From Turritopsis dohrnii (lineage: Eukaryota > Cnidaria > Hydrozoa > Anthoathecata > Oceaniidae), in the NCBI GenBank assembly GCA_027922465.2, contig BQMF02000207.1, positions 558,001 through 622,000 of the forward strand: a stretch of DNA of 64,000 bases, in the 5' to 3' direction. The notes beneath the pieces were generated by a model that saw only the letters and a program-made list of their open reading frames with translations, searched no databases and was not told the origin of the DNA. A program made the translations under genes and the position numbers. Below, one piece after another: positions 35,050 to 44,725 of this stretch (position 1 is the first letter of the stretch; each line of letters starts with the position of its first letter).

Positions 35050-35666
35050 CAGCAAAAAACTATTTTCTTCGTTTGAAAAAGCTGCTTTTATGCTTAGGCG
35101 AGATAGTTCTAGAAACTTTTCTCTATTTTGTATAAGAGCCTCTACTGTAAAAATGCACTTAATACCTCTGTAAACTTTCTGTACTTTCCAGTAAGTTTCC
35201 ACTGTATATGCACTGAAATAAGCTTTCTCCCACTCAATCTCGCTACCATCTTGTGCTGAAAAACATCAAACAGACTTCTTGCTTGCCAACACTGTTTCTG
35301 ACTTGATATTGATCTAAATATAACCTTTGATCTATTCTTGTAATGAGAAATTCACCTTCGTCTCGCTTCATGTTTAACTATCTGCAGACTATGATATTAC
35401 TGACGTATTTTGTCGCCAGGATTTGTCGATTTTTGCAACCAATCAAAACGGCGAAAAAAGAAATTTTTACGTTTTGATTGCATTAAAAAAATGTTTACTT
35501 GCATGGGTTGATTAAAAACTGATTTTGATCTAAAATACTGACCCGTGGCCATAGTCTAACTACCGCTATATGACCATGATTAAGAAGATTTTGATCGTAA
35601 ATTGTAACGAAATATATCACTCTAAAATAAATGTGCTTTGCACACACGCGAATTAATATGATAAGA
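35050..35666 (-). mobile_element. Helitron-like element, 5' part of the older copy
   Basis: It resumes after the TIR element and ends with CAACCAATCAAAACGGCG-like sequence, ATATATCACTCTAAAATAAA and TTAATATGATAAGA, the diverged 5' terminus (TCTTATCATATTAATTCGCG on the minus strand). Together with 28370-28781 it forms one interrupted copy; the 35050-35400 part is poorly conserved. Confidence 0.5.
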
Positions 35667-35674
35667 TGTATCGA

Positions 35675-36060
35675 TCTATACTAATCCACGTGCCTGCATA
35701 CCACTTTTATTTTAGAGAGTGAATAGATTTCGTTGAATTTTACGGTCAAAACCTTCTTAACCATGGTCATATAGCGTTCGTTAGTCCATTCGTCAATGGG
35801 CTTATGTACCCCAATGAAAAAGCTGAAATGAAACCTTTTCCTACTGCATCAAAATTAGGGAACGGTGGTTTTGTACAAGAATCTTAGATATGGGGAAGCC
35901 CCGGCGGTGATCGTTTTCATTGTCTAATAAAGGAAGACTCTTAAAATAAAGTGTTTTGATTGGCTGACGAATTCGAAAAATTCACAGCAACGGAGTTTGT
36001 TAATAAAGTTCTTCATTTCTGCTGTTCTTTTGAAGTAGAAATGGGAAAGTTTTATCATAA
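35675..36060 (+). mobile_element. Helitron-like 5' fragment facing the previous one
   Basis: TCTATACTAATCCACGTGCC, then CACTTTTATTTTAGAGAGTG, ACGGTCAAAACCTTCTTA and GGCGGTGATCGTTTTCATTG match the 5' 350 bp of the large copies, in sense orientation. The two 5' ends are head to head, 8 bp apart. The 3' part is missing. Confidence 0.55.
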
Positions 36061-36142
36061 AACGTTTATACAATACAATACAATAATACAATACAGGATT
36101 CTGGAAATAGGCATATAATGCCTTTGACACCAGGTTCGATCT

Positions 36143-36856
36143 TCAGTCTTCTTCAACTTTACGATAACGTATCTTTCGAGGAGCAGTAATTTCTGCAAGG
36201 TTCATTTCGACATCGTACATTAATCCAGTGTCTTTCCATAGTTTATCGAATCTGTTCTTAAAGCTATTCAATGATGGAGCTTCAGCTACTTTCGGAGGCA
36301 GATTGTTCCACTGTTCTGCAACCCGATTCTTGAAAAAGTACTTCTTGATATCTTTACCGCACTTTTCTCTTGTCACAGTAAATTTATGGCGACGTAAATG
36401 CAGATCCGGATAATCCTGCGTTCTGAGCTGGATTAAATTTCCAACAGCTTCCGTATCGTAATGCTGATGAGTCATTTTGTACAACTCAATCATATCACCC
36501 CTGTATCGTCGGAACTCGAGTGTTGGCAAATCCATGATCTCTAACCTTTCCTTGTAGCTTAAGTTGTACATTCCAGGCAATAGTTTTGTTGCTCGTCGCT
36601 GCACTCCTTCCAAAAGTTTTTTCTGTTGTTTGAGATGCGGGTTCCATACAGGTGCTCCGTATTCAAGATGGGGTCGCACAATGCTCGTGAAAAGTTGTTT
36701 AAAGGTGTCTTTATCCAAGTGCATAAATGTACGTCTTAACATGCCAACAAGTCCATTCGCTTCTTTGAACAAGTCCATTCGCCTTTTTAACAAGTCCATT
36801 CGCTTTTTTGTAAAGTCCATTCGCTTTGTCATACTTTTATTGTTATCACATTGCAT
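36143..36856 (-). pseudogene. LINE C-terminal region, 5'-truncated
   Basis: A 237-codon frame. After an odd N terminus it encodes VGMLRRTFMHLDKDTFKQLF, VRPHLEYGAPVWNPHLKQQK, GVQRRATKLLPGMYNLSYKE, LPTLEFRRYRGDMIELYKM and FKNRVAEQWNNLPPKVAEAP: the region after the RT domain of CR1/L2-like LINEs. RT and endonuclease domains are missing. The first 35 residues come from a minisatellite. TTGTA/TACAA pentamer tracts lie at both sides (36066-36100 and 36850-36914); the one below 36143 is probably the LINE's 3' tail. Confidence 0.8.
36740..36835. repeat. 21-bp coding minisatellite at the LINE truncation point
   Basis: Four imperfect units of AACAAGTCCATTCGCTTTTTT, read on the minus strand as repeats of the KRMDLLK type, extend the LINE frame upstream. 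It ends in TTGTA pentamers. Confidence 0.8.
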
Positions 36857-37367
36857 TGTATTGTATTACATTGTATTGTATTGTGTTGTAGTGTATTGTA
36901 TTGTATTGTATTGTAAAAGAACACGATTCAAGGAACCCAACGGATCAGTCATATATACTGTATATGTCACATATATTGTATAAATGACACTGATGATGCC
37001 GCAAGCCAAAAAGCTTTTGTCGAAATTAAATAAAAACTGATTTTAATAAAACTAAAATAGAGCAAATATTTTTATTATATTTCTACTTCATTTGAAATCA
37101 TGTTCTTTTAGGTAGCTAAGATAAATAATAAAAAAGTATATAAATTATTAAAGAAATAAAACACATTGTTTCAAATCATGATGTTGGTGATTTGATGAAG
37201 AACAAATCATACATTCGCTTCATCAATTCATTAATGATTGCTATTTAATGTGACTTTGGAATAAAAGAGTTGAAGGTATTGAAGGTATTTGTTTTTAATT
37301 CATATTTTGTAATCTTTACCCATTATATAGTCGGATGTTGTATTCTTGGATGTACAATTTTGCATTA

Positions 37368-37811
37368 CACGCTTTTTTTATATGAACAATTTTATAAGAA
37401 CACGAGCCTCAGATTTGGCCAAAAAATAAGAACAAAATAAGAACAACCTGAGGCTCAAGCCATTGTTCCAAAAGTTAAGAACAGTCTGGGCCTGAATTTT
37501 CTTGGAAAATAAGAACAGTTCATGATGTGAATTCTCTCACTGGTAAATGGTTTAGAAGTTCATTGTTTTTTTTTCACCTCCAATAAATGTGCGAATGGGT
37601 CAGTACCGAACAGAAACCGTACTTTTCACCAGTTGTTTTTAAAAAAATATTTCTATTTTACTGGAAGTTCCATAAATAAGAAGAAAAAAAGGAGGCTGAA
37701 ATGAATGCTAAAAGCATAGAAGAAAATAAGAACAATTCACGCTGAAAAAGGCTCCAAAATAAGAACAGCAAGCCTCTGTTCAGATTTTACTGGTTCTTAT
37801 AAAAAAGCGTG
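37368..37811. mobile_element. 444-bp MITE, CACGCTTTTTT ends, TA flanks
   Basis: CACGCTTTTTTTATATGAAC on the left and, inverted, CACGCTTTTTTATAAGAACC on the right, each flanked by TA (37366-37367; 37812-37813). The interior repeats AAAATAAGAACA several times. Tc1/mariner-type by the TA duplication; non-coding. Confidence 0.8.
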
Positions 37812-38098
37812 TATTTTTGTTATGATTTGTTTTTCGTTAAAGGTTCTTTACATTTCCTGTGTGTAAGAAATATAGTTTCCGATAATTAGTAGGGTAGTTT
37901 GGTTTTGTGTCAGAAAATTATTTTCAAAAAAAAACTTATCTTCAGTTCAGCTCCAATGTTGATTGAATTTGTCAAATTTTTATTCATGTGAAAATATTTG
38001 CTTACGCATTTATAACCATTTATAAAGTGGGGCGTTTCTGGCTTTTGTGTGCCTGCTGGGTATGGAGTTGTGCATTATGTTGTTATCTGTTTTATGTA

Positions 38099-38249
38099 TG
38101 ATGTGATATTTGGGATTTGACTCAGACTTATTTCTGGACGCTTGCAGCCAGAACTTATGTTGTGTTAACGTATATATTTGTTTATCTTCTTAGGTAGTAC
38201 AATTATGGTTTTGTAAAGCCTTACTACTAAAAGGTCTTGCTTCATCACA
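38099..38249 (+). repeat. 5' LTR
   Basis: TGATGTGATATTTGGGATTT to CTTGCTTCATCACA: TG...CA ends with TGATG/CATCA inverted. Identical to the right LTR except for one T/A difference (ACTTATTTCTGG versus ACTTAATTCTGG). Confidence 0.95.
38171..38202 (+). promoter_or_regulatory. LTR core promoter: TATA box and predicted start
   Basis: TATATATTT at 38171 lies about 31 nt upstream of 38202, the A that begins the segment complementary to the primer site. If the TATA box directs initiation at the usual spacing, the transcript would begin almost exactly with that segment. Confidence 0.55.
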
Positions 38250-38264
38250 ATTTACAAAACCATA
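38204..38264 (+). promoter_or_regulatory. Predicted self-priming hairpin and primer-binding site
   Basis: TTTACAAAACCATA at 38251-38264, one base after the 5' LTR, is perfectly complementary (14 nt) to TATGGTTTTGTAAA at 38204-38217 near the predicted RNA 5' end; the loop is about 33 nt. Tf1/sushi-type gypsy elements are known to prime minus-strand DNA from their own folded RNA 5' end in this way. I infer the same for this element. Confidence 0.6.
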
Positions 38265-38275
38265 TTACTGATACA

Positions 38276-41200
38276 ATGGAGAAAGTCTTGAAGCCAGCAC
38301 GCCTCGACTTGGATGCTAGTGCGCCCGATGTAGCGAAACAATGGAAACATTGGAGAAGGACTTTCGAGAATTTCCTGGATGAATGTAGTGAAAATGTTTG
38401 AGAAGGTGGACGTCAACCAAACAAATTACGTACCTTAACAAACTATGTGTCACACTCTGTCTATGAACATATTGATGATATAGAAGACTATGATCAATGT
38501 ATTGCTAAATTAGAAGCATTGTATTGCAAAACACCTAACGAAATATTTGCCCGGCACTGCCTGGCTACACTTCGTCAAGAATCTAGCGAGTCCATTGATC
38601 AGTTTCTTGTAGCACTGAAGAAACTATCGAAGGACTGTAATTTTCAAGCTGTTAGTGCTGACGTGTATCGTGATGAGTTAGTACGGGATAGTTTCATTAG
38701 TGGTTTGTCATCGCCATATATCAGACAACGGCTTCTCGAACACAAAACCTTGACTCAAGACGATGCGTATAAACATGCTGTAGCCCTCGAGAGCGCTCAC
38801 AAGAACTCAAATGCATACAACCCACATGTAGTAGCTGCCATTAATAAGGGCATGCAGTCGGCTGTCCCAGAGGAACTGATTCAGGAATGCATGGCTTATC
38901 AATCTGTTTCAAGCGATCCTACCCTCGCTGCTACAAACAGCAACAGCAAGAAAAGATGTGGATACTGCGGTGGTTCTTTTCACAGTCGCCAATCATGTCC
39001 AGCAAAGGATGCTGAGTGTCATCACTGTAACATTGTAGGACACTTTTTGAAAGTATGCCGCCGGAAATCATTTAGCCCCAGAACCAAGAAAACCACCGCC
39101 GCACTTTTCAAACCAACCTTGCTTGCCATTCCACAGAATTTAATGAATTCTGCAACCAACTGTACAATTCATGAACAGAACTTTTCGGTACTCATTGATA
39201 CGTGTAGCTCCGATAGCTTCATAAGTGGAGAGGCTGCCGACAAACTCAACGTCCCAATTCAACACTGTAAACAGGAAGTCGATTTAGCATCTACTGACAA
39301 GTCCGTAGAAATCAAGGGTTTGTGCAATGTTGATATTGAGTTACATGACAACAAGTACAAGTCGGTTCAACTCGGTGTTATGGAAAATCTTTGTTCAGAC
39401 CTCATATTGGGGCAAGACTTTCAACAGAAACATGAAACAGTTATAATTGAATATGGGGGAGCTTTGCCTGCTCTCAAAGTTGGAAAACACAGATACAAGA
39501 GAAAACGCAAATCACAGCAGATCAAGACATCAGCTTCTAGACCAACCTGTAACCTGACTGCATCTTCAGTGCCTCCAGTGAAGCTATTTGAAAATCTTCG
39601 GCCTGGCTGTAAACCGATTGCTGCAAAGTCGCGCAGGTACAGTAAAGCGGACCGAAAGTTTATTAACACCGAAATCAAACAGATGCTAGAAGATGGGGTT
39701 ATACAACCATCAACATCCCCCTGGAGAGCGCAAATCGTTATTGATAAGGACGTCAATTCACACCGTAGGAAACGGCTTTGTATTGATTTTTCACAAACGG
39801 TAAATTTGTATACAGAGTTGGATGCGTACCCTCTTCCTAGGATCGATGACATGGTTAACCAAATTGCTGAGTTTTCCATATTTTCCACTTTTGACCTCAA
39901 GAGTGCATATCATCAAGTTGAAATTAGTCCTGAAGACCGGATCTACACAGCCTTTGAGGCTAATGGACGGTTATATGAGTTTAAACGAATTCCAATGGGT
40001 GTTACTAACGGTGTACCTAAGTTTCAACGTGTAGTAGATAGTGTTGTGGAAACCGAAAACCTGAAAGGAACATTTCCTTACATGGATAATGTTACAGTGT
40101 GTGGCGTTAACCAGGAAGATCATGATGAGAATATTGCTAAGTTCAGAGCAGCTGCAAGGAAGTACAATCTGATTTTGAACGAGAAAAAGACGGTACTTTC
40201 AGTTCCAGAGATCAATATTCTAGGATGCTCTGTTAGCCATTCTCTGATAAAGCCAGATGTAGATCGGTTGCAGGCTCTCATGGAATTACCTCCTCCTCAG
40301 ACTCCTAAAGATATGCAGCTGACTGTTGGACTTTTCGCTTACTACAGTAAATGGATCCACAAATTTTCAGACAAAATTAAACCACTCTCTGATTGTAAAA
40401 CGTTTCCTATTCAGAGAGAAGCATTGTTAGCATTCGAGACTCTCAAGAAAGAACTCGGGGAAGTAGCTCTGCAGAACATAAATGAGGACAATCCGTTTGT
40501 GGTTGAATGTGATGCATCTAAAGTAGCTATTTCGGCAACTCTGAATCAAGAAGGAAGACCAGTAGCGTTCATGTCAAGGAAATTTGAACTTCATGAACTA
40601 CATTATCCGTCAGTTGAGAAGGAAGCCACTGCTATTATTGAGTCTGTGCGCAAATGGGAACATTTACTTCGCTGTAAACATTTTACAATCATCACAGATC
40701 AACGTTCGGTAGCATTCATGATGGATAATCAAAAGAGGACCAAAATCAAAAACAACAAAATCCTCAATTGGCGTCTTGAATTAGCATCATTATCGTATTC
40801 GATACAGTACCGGCCAGGACCAGAGAATATTGCTGCAGACACGTTATCACGAGCTACATGTGCTGCTTTGTCCAACAACTACAGTTTGGAAGATATCCAC
40901 GCTGGTCTTTGTCATGCAGGAGTTACGAGACTTTTGCATTTCGTCCGTTCAAAGAATTTGCCTTTCTCTACTGATGACGTTAAAAAGGTGTGTCAAACGT
41001 GCCAAGTGTGTGCTGAAGTGAAACCACAATTTCATAGAAAGGGTAATGGACAGCTTATAAAAGCAACGCAGCCAATGGAACGTATTAGTATAGACTTTAA
41101 AGGTCCACTTAAAAGTGCAACCAGAAACAAATATTTCCTCCTTGCAGTTGATGAGTATTCTCGTTTTACGTTTGCTTTCCCGTGTTCAAACATGGAAACC

Positions 41201-42037
41201 TCCACTGTGGTAAAGTGTCTCGATTCCCTGTTTTCGTTATGTGGCACAGCCGCCTATGTTCATTCAGATTGAGGCCCATCTCTGATGTCAGAAGAATTGC
41301 ATGCATACCTCTTGAGTCGCGGCATAGCTAGCAGTCACTCAATACCGTACAATCCTCGAGAAAATGGACAAGTTGAACGTTATGTCCAAACAGTTTGGAA
41401 GTCGGTACTTCTGTCCCTTAAGACACATGGCTTACCAACATCAGAATGGGAACAGGTAATGCCGGAAGTTATGCACTCTCTACGTTCCCTTATCGACACA
41501 ACAACTAATGAAACTCCTCACCAACGCTTCTTCGGTTTCTTTAGAAGATTAGTGTGTGGTACATCGACCCCGTCATGGCTCAAACCAGGGAGTCCGGTAT
41601 TTGTACGTAAGTTCGTTCGAAACAGCAAGGCAGATCCACTAGTCGAAAAGGTGGAACTTGTTCATACTAATCCGTCTTATGCTTTCATCAAATATAATGA
41701 TGGTAGAGAATCGAGTGTATCGCTGCGTGATCTGGCCCCTTGTCCGGAAGCAGAAACTCCAGGAGTGATACACACATCAGGTCCTTCTGCAGATGAACCT
41801 TGTATGGAAATGGACCGAATGTCCATCCCAACTGAACCAACAACACCAGCATCTCCCATGGCGACTGCAAACGAATCAAATATGAAACTATCTCGTACTC
41901 TCGCATTCGACCGAGAACCAGCACCTCCCACAGAGGTCCCTACAAAGGATTCAACAGTTGATGCTGACCCTGTTATTTTACGTCGTTCATCGAGATTGAC
42001 GAAACCGCCGTCGTGGATGGAGGACTATGAACATTGA
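38276..42037 (+). pseudogene. gag-pol polyprotein, one frame with two TGA stops
   Basis: ATG 38276 starts MEKVLKPARLDLDASAPDVA; the frame runs 1,253 codons to TGA at 42035. Codon 42 (38399) and codon 999 (41270) are TGA; there is no frameshift. Gag ends in two CX2CX4HX4C zinc knuckles (about 226-264). The protease has LIDTCSSDSFI, a Cys where DTG is usual (about 306). RT has FDLKSAYHQV (about 539) and YMDN in place of YxDD (about 602). RNase H begins VECDASK (about 743). Integrase has an HHCC zinc site (about 879-912) and D938, D998, E1034, giving D,D35E. The second stop lies immediately after D998, where an Arg is usual. Both stops could derive from CGA by C-to-T change. Confidence 0.9.
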
Positions 42038-42065
42038 ATATGTTGTGTCAGATCAATAATTTAGT

Positions 42066-42074
42066 GGGGGAGAA
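42066..42074 (+). promoter_or_regulatory. Polypurine tract
   Basis: GGGGGAGAA directly abuts the right LTR, the expected primer for plus-strand DNA synthesis. Confidence 0.85.
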
Positions 42075-42225
42075 TGATGTGATATTTGGGATTTGACTCA
42101 GACTTAATTCTGGACGCTTGCAGCCAGAACTTATGTTGTGTTAACGTATATATTTGTTTATCTTCTTAGGTAGTACAATTATGGTTTTGTAAAGCCTTAC
42201 TACTAAAAGGTCTTGCTTCATCACA
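42075..42225 (+). repeat. 3' LTR
   Basis: Same length as the 5' LTR with one difference; followed by the ATGTA duplication. Confidence 0.95.
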
Positions 42226-42394
42226 ATGTAAAAGTAACTTTTCAGCTTCTGAGTAAAAAGGACAACATGCTTTCGGTTAATAGGAGCTAATATCAAGCAA
42301 TTGATGTTTCCCTTATTTTTATTATGAATGTTAGAAGGTTCTTTCCAGGGGAGATTTATTATACTCATCCTTTCTCTGCCGTTCAGCTCACATT

Positions 42395-42431
42395 GATTAA
42401 AGCTCGGTAAAACATTTTTACCCGGGTTAGT
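42395..42431 (+). mobile_element. Helitron-like 3' end, type B (sense orientation)
   Basis: CGGTAAAACATTTTTACCCG followed by GGTTAGTG is the type B hairpin in sense orientation. The rest of this copy is not preserved upstream. It ends exactly where another copy begins. Confidence 0.55.
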
Positions 42432-42432
42432 G

Positions 42433-42660
42433 TCTTATTATAATAATGGGCATTGTGTGTCACAATTTTATTTTAGGGAGTGGTATATTTAACAAAATTT
42501 TACGGTCAAGTTCTTCTAGTTGCGGCAAAACCACGTAGAAGCGAGAGATTTTTTTCATGATCAGTATAAAAGCATGTGGCATATGACGTCAGATTTTCTT
42601 ATCACCACAGGAAAGACATTGCATTGCATGCCCAATCGAAAGTGGCCTTAGATGATCACT
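42433..42660 (+). mobile_element. Helitron-like 5' fragment
   Basis: TCTTATTATAATAATGGGCA, GTGTGTCACAATTTTATTTT, ACGGTCAAGTTCTTC, ATGACGTCAGATTTTC and GCATTGCATGCCCAATCG match the 5' half of the type B copies. The 3' part is lost after about 42660. Confidence 0.6.
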
Positions 42661-42890
42661 TCATTCACAGTTTTATTCTTATTGGTGCTGGTATCATTGG
42701 CAATGTCAAGAGTTAACCTACCTTTTAAAAGGAAGGTATATATAATTGTGGCTAATAGCTAAACTTTATTATGTGAATACACTATTTCAATGTCCAGGTG
42801 GATGTCAAGGTGAACATTGGTCTAAAAATGCAGATGAACTAACTTCAAGGAAATGACGAGAGACGAAAGAATTAATCGCTGAGGTATCTT

Positions 42891-43151
42891 TTAGTAAGTG
42901 AGTGAGAAAGTAAGTGAGTAAGTGAGTAACCGAGAGTTTTTAGTCCTTTGACTTCCATCCGTAATGGTTGGTTCTTCTACCCAGCGACTTGTAACTATTA
43001 GTTGACGTACTGCCAGAGATACGTATAGCATTGCCCTAACTTCGCCGAAGGCAAGTGTACAGTGGGATGATACGCTGCTTTTAAAGCGCATCGGAGTGGA
43101 GTATCGAGATACCACATAACTGGACTTAAACATGGGTCGAAGTTGTCGCAC
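42891..43151 (-). CDS. Unassigned GC-richer open frame
   Basis: An 86-codon frame beginning MRQLRPMFKSSYVVSRYSTP and containing FGEVRAMLYVSLAVRQLIVT and RWVEEPTITDGSQRTKN. The last residues fall in a GTAAGTGA-type low-complexity tract (42895-42930). The segment is clearly GC-richer than its flanks, which suggests either coding sequence or an inserted repeat. No domain recognised and no good splice site seen at its edges; could be a chance frame. Confidence 0.25.
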   Translation of the reverse strand: MRQLRPMFKSSYVVSRYSTPMRFKSSVSSHCTLAFGEVRAMLYVSLAVRQLIVTSRWVEEPTITDGSQRTKNSRLLTYSLTFSLTY

Positions 43152-43704
43152 TCAAAGGTACTTACCATCTTTAGGTAGTTGGATCTTTAAAAGCCGTTTA
43201 TTGGAAATGTGACAATAGATCAAACAGTGCAACAACAGTTGATATTTCATAATAAGTGCTGCTAGAGACGCAATTTCAAAAATTCTCAAGTACAGAAAAA
43301 ACGACCCCGAGTAAGTACGGTTTTTCAATTCTCTAGCCCTTAATGAAAAATTGTTGTTAAATTTTTATAGCACATTCATCTAACGAAAGCATTGCCTTGG
43401 AATACTTAAGATGTCCGAAAAAATGATTCAATAATCCTCATTGACAATAGTTTATTGTATGCTAATTTAATATTTATGGATTTGGAAACTCAGACTTCAG
43501 ATTAAAACGTCTTCTTATCCCAAAGGGTTGCGCAAACTATATGTTGGAGTGTTTTTTGACTAGAAAAGTAAAACATGTAAGCGGCATAATAAACGCAGTG
43601 ACTGAAATCGTAAAAAAGTCACTGCGACGAAGAGCGTCTTTATGAAATGGTTTGAATATTTCGTCTTTGCCCAATGAGAACATTTCAGATCGAAAAGAAT
43701 TTTT

Positions 43705-43862
43705 ACTAACTGGACGTCACGGCGGCGTCTTTTTCCGACCATGTTCACCCTGTGTTGAGTTCCCTAAAAATAAAATTAGAAACAGAAAGTTTGCCCATTT
43801 TGTAGATCACAAAAAAATGTTCAAAAAAATGCATGGGATCATTTTGTTACGACCGACCTGAT
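43705..43862 (-). mobile_element. Worn Helitron-like fragment, type A
   Basis: CTGGACGTCACGGCGGCGTC replaces CTAGCCGCCAAGGCGGCGTC, followed by CCATGTTCACCC, GTGTTGAGTTC, AAAATAAAATTA and GCATGGGATCATTTTGTTAC from the core. Truncated at about 43862. Confidence 0.5.
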
Positions 43863-43867
43863 AAAAA

Positions 43868-44725
43868 TTTTTCAATTTAATTCTGCAGTCATTAAGCAGT
43901 ATATATCTAACATACTTATATAGAATTTACCTTCGTATCGAATTCTGTTTATTGGTCGTGTGAGGGATGATTTTACAACGTTTATGTGACGTCTCATTTT
44001 AATCGCAAAATGGTGGTTTGATCCTGAAATCAATTTGTGACGTTGTAGGGACGTCTGAAAGTTGGACGTTTAATAATAATAACACATGTTAATAATATAA
44101 GTTTAGTTATAAAGAGGTTTAGATAAAAAAAATGGAAGAATTAAATTATACATGGTGTTTGTAAACTGACAACGTGGAAATGGAAAAACACCTTGTAAAG
44201 ATGTGCTACCGTTCGTGCAAGTAACGGTGATTTTCTGTTTTCTGAATCCGTTCGACGAATATATCTATACATATTTACACATTTTTGTTGTATTTAGTTG
44301 CAGTACTGCAGCATCACAAAAGCACTGAAGATGACATAAAAATAAAACTTTCATTGGTGTTCAAAAATGCCCCTGATCGAAACGGAGGTTGGCGAAATTT
44401 CAAAAAGGCTTGGTGAGGGGAGTTTTAATTTTGGAATAGCATGTAATTCAAAATTTCATAACTTGATAACAAATTAGTTTCTATATATGTTTAATTTAAC
44501 TATTTAAAAAGAAGACATCTTGAATTTGTATGTTTTGTTCTTTTAGTGGTTCCGTCATAGTCTTCACGACGTTGTTACGACGAGCATAGAGTAGGTTTCA
44601 GATTTCTACGACGTCGTAGCGATGTTTTTTTTGGATGTTGTTGAGATTCCCATTGCCAATTTTTGGATGTCTTGGTAAGACGTCTCTACGACGACTTTAC
44701 GTCATCTTTGTGCCCGCTCGGTAGG
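43868..44725. repeat. GACGTC-rich repeat, copy 1
   Basis: 43868-44090 is the inverse complement of 49000-49190 (TCTGCAGTCATTAAGCAGTA; CGAATTCTGTTTATTGGTC). 44520-44725 is rich in TACGACGTC-like words and ends GTGCCCGCTCGGTAGG, like GTGGCCGCTGGGTTATAG at 49800. It looks like a rearranged or nested TIR family; left and right ends could not be paired with certainty. Confidence 0.45.

Larger units (their letters stand above)
38099..42225 (+). mobile_element. Complete Ty3/gypsy LTR retrotransposon (4.1 kb)
   Basis: Two 151-bp LTRs, a single gag-pol frame, a polypurine tract directly before the right LTR and a 5-bp target duplication ATGTA (38094-38098; 42226-42230). The LTRs differ at one position only, so insertion was recent. 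Domain order gag, protease, RT, RNase H, integrase is that of Ty3/gypsy. There is no env-like gene. The region after the left LTR does not match the usual tRNA primer sites but is complementary to the LTR itself. Confidence 0.95.

Noticed and set aside
39421..39900. 159-codon frame on the minus strand under gag-pol
   Set aside because: Antisense shadow of the RT/protease coding region, without domain or start context.
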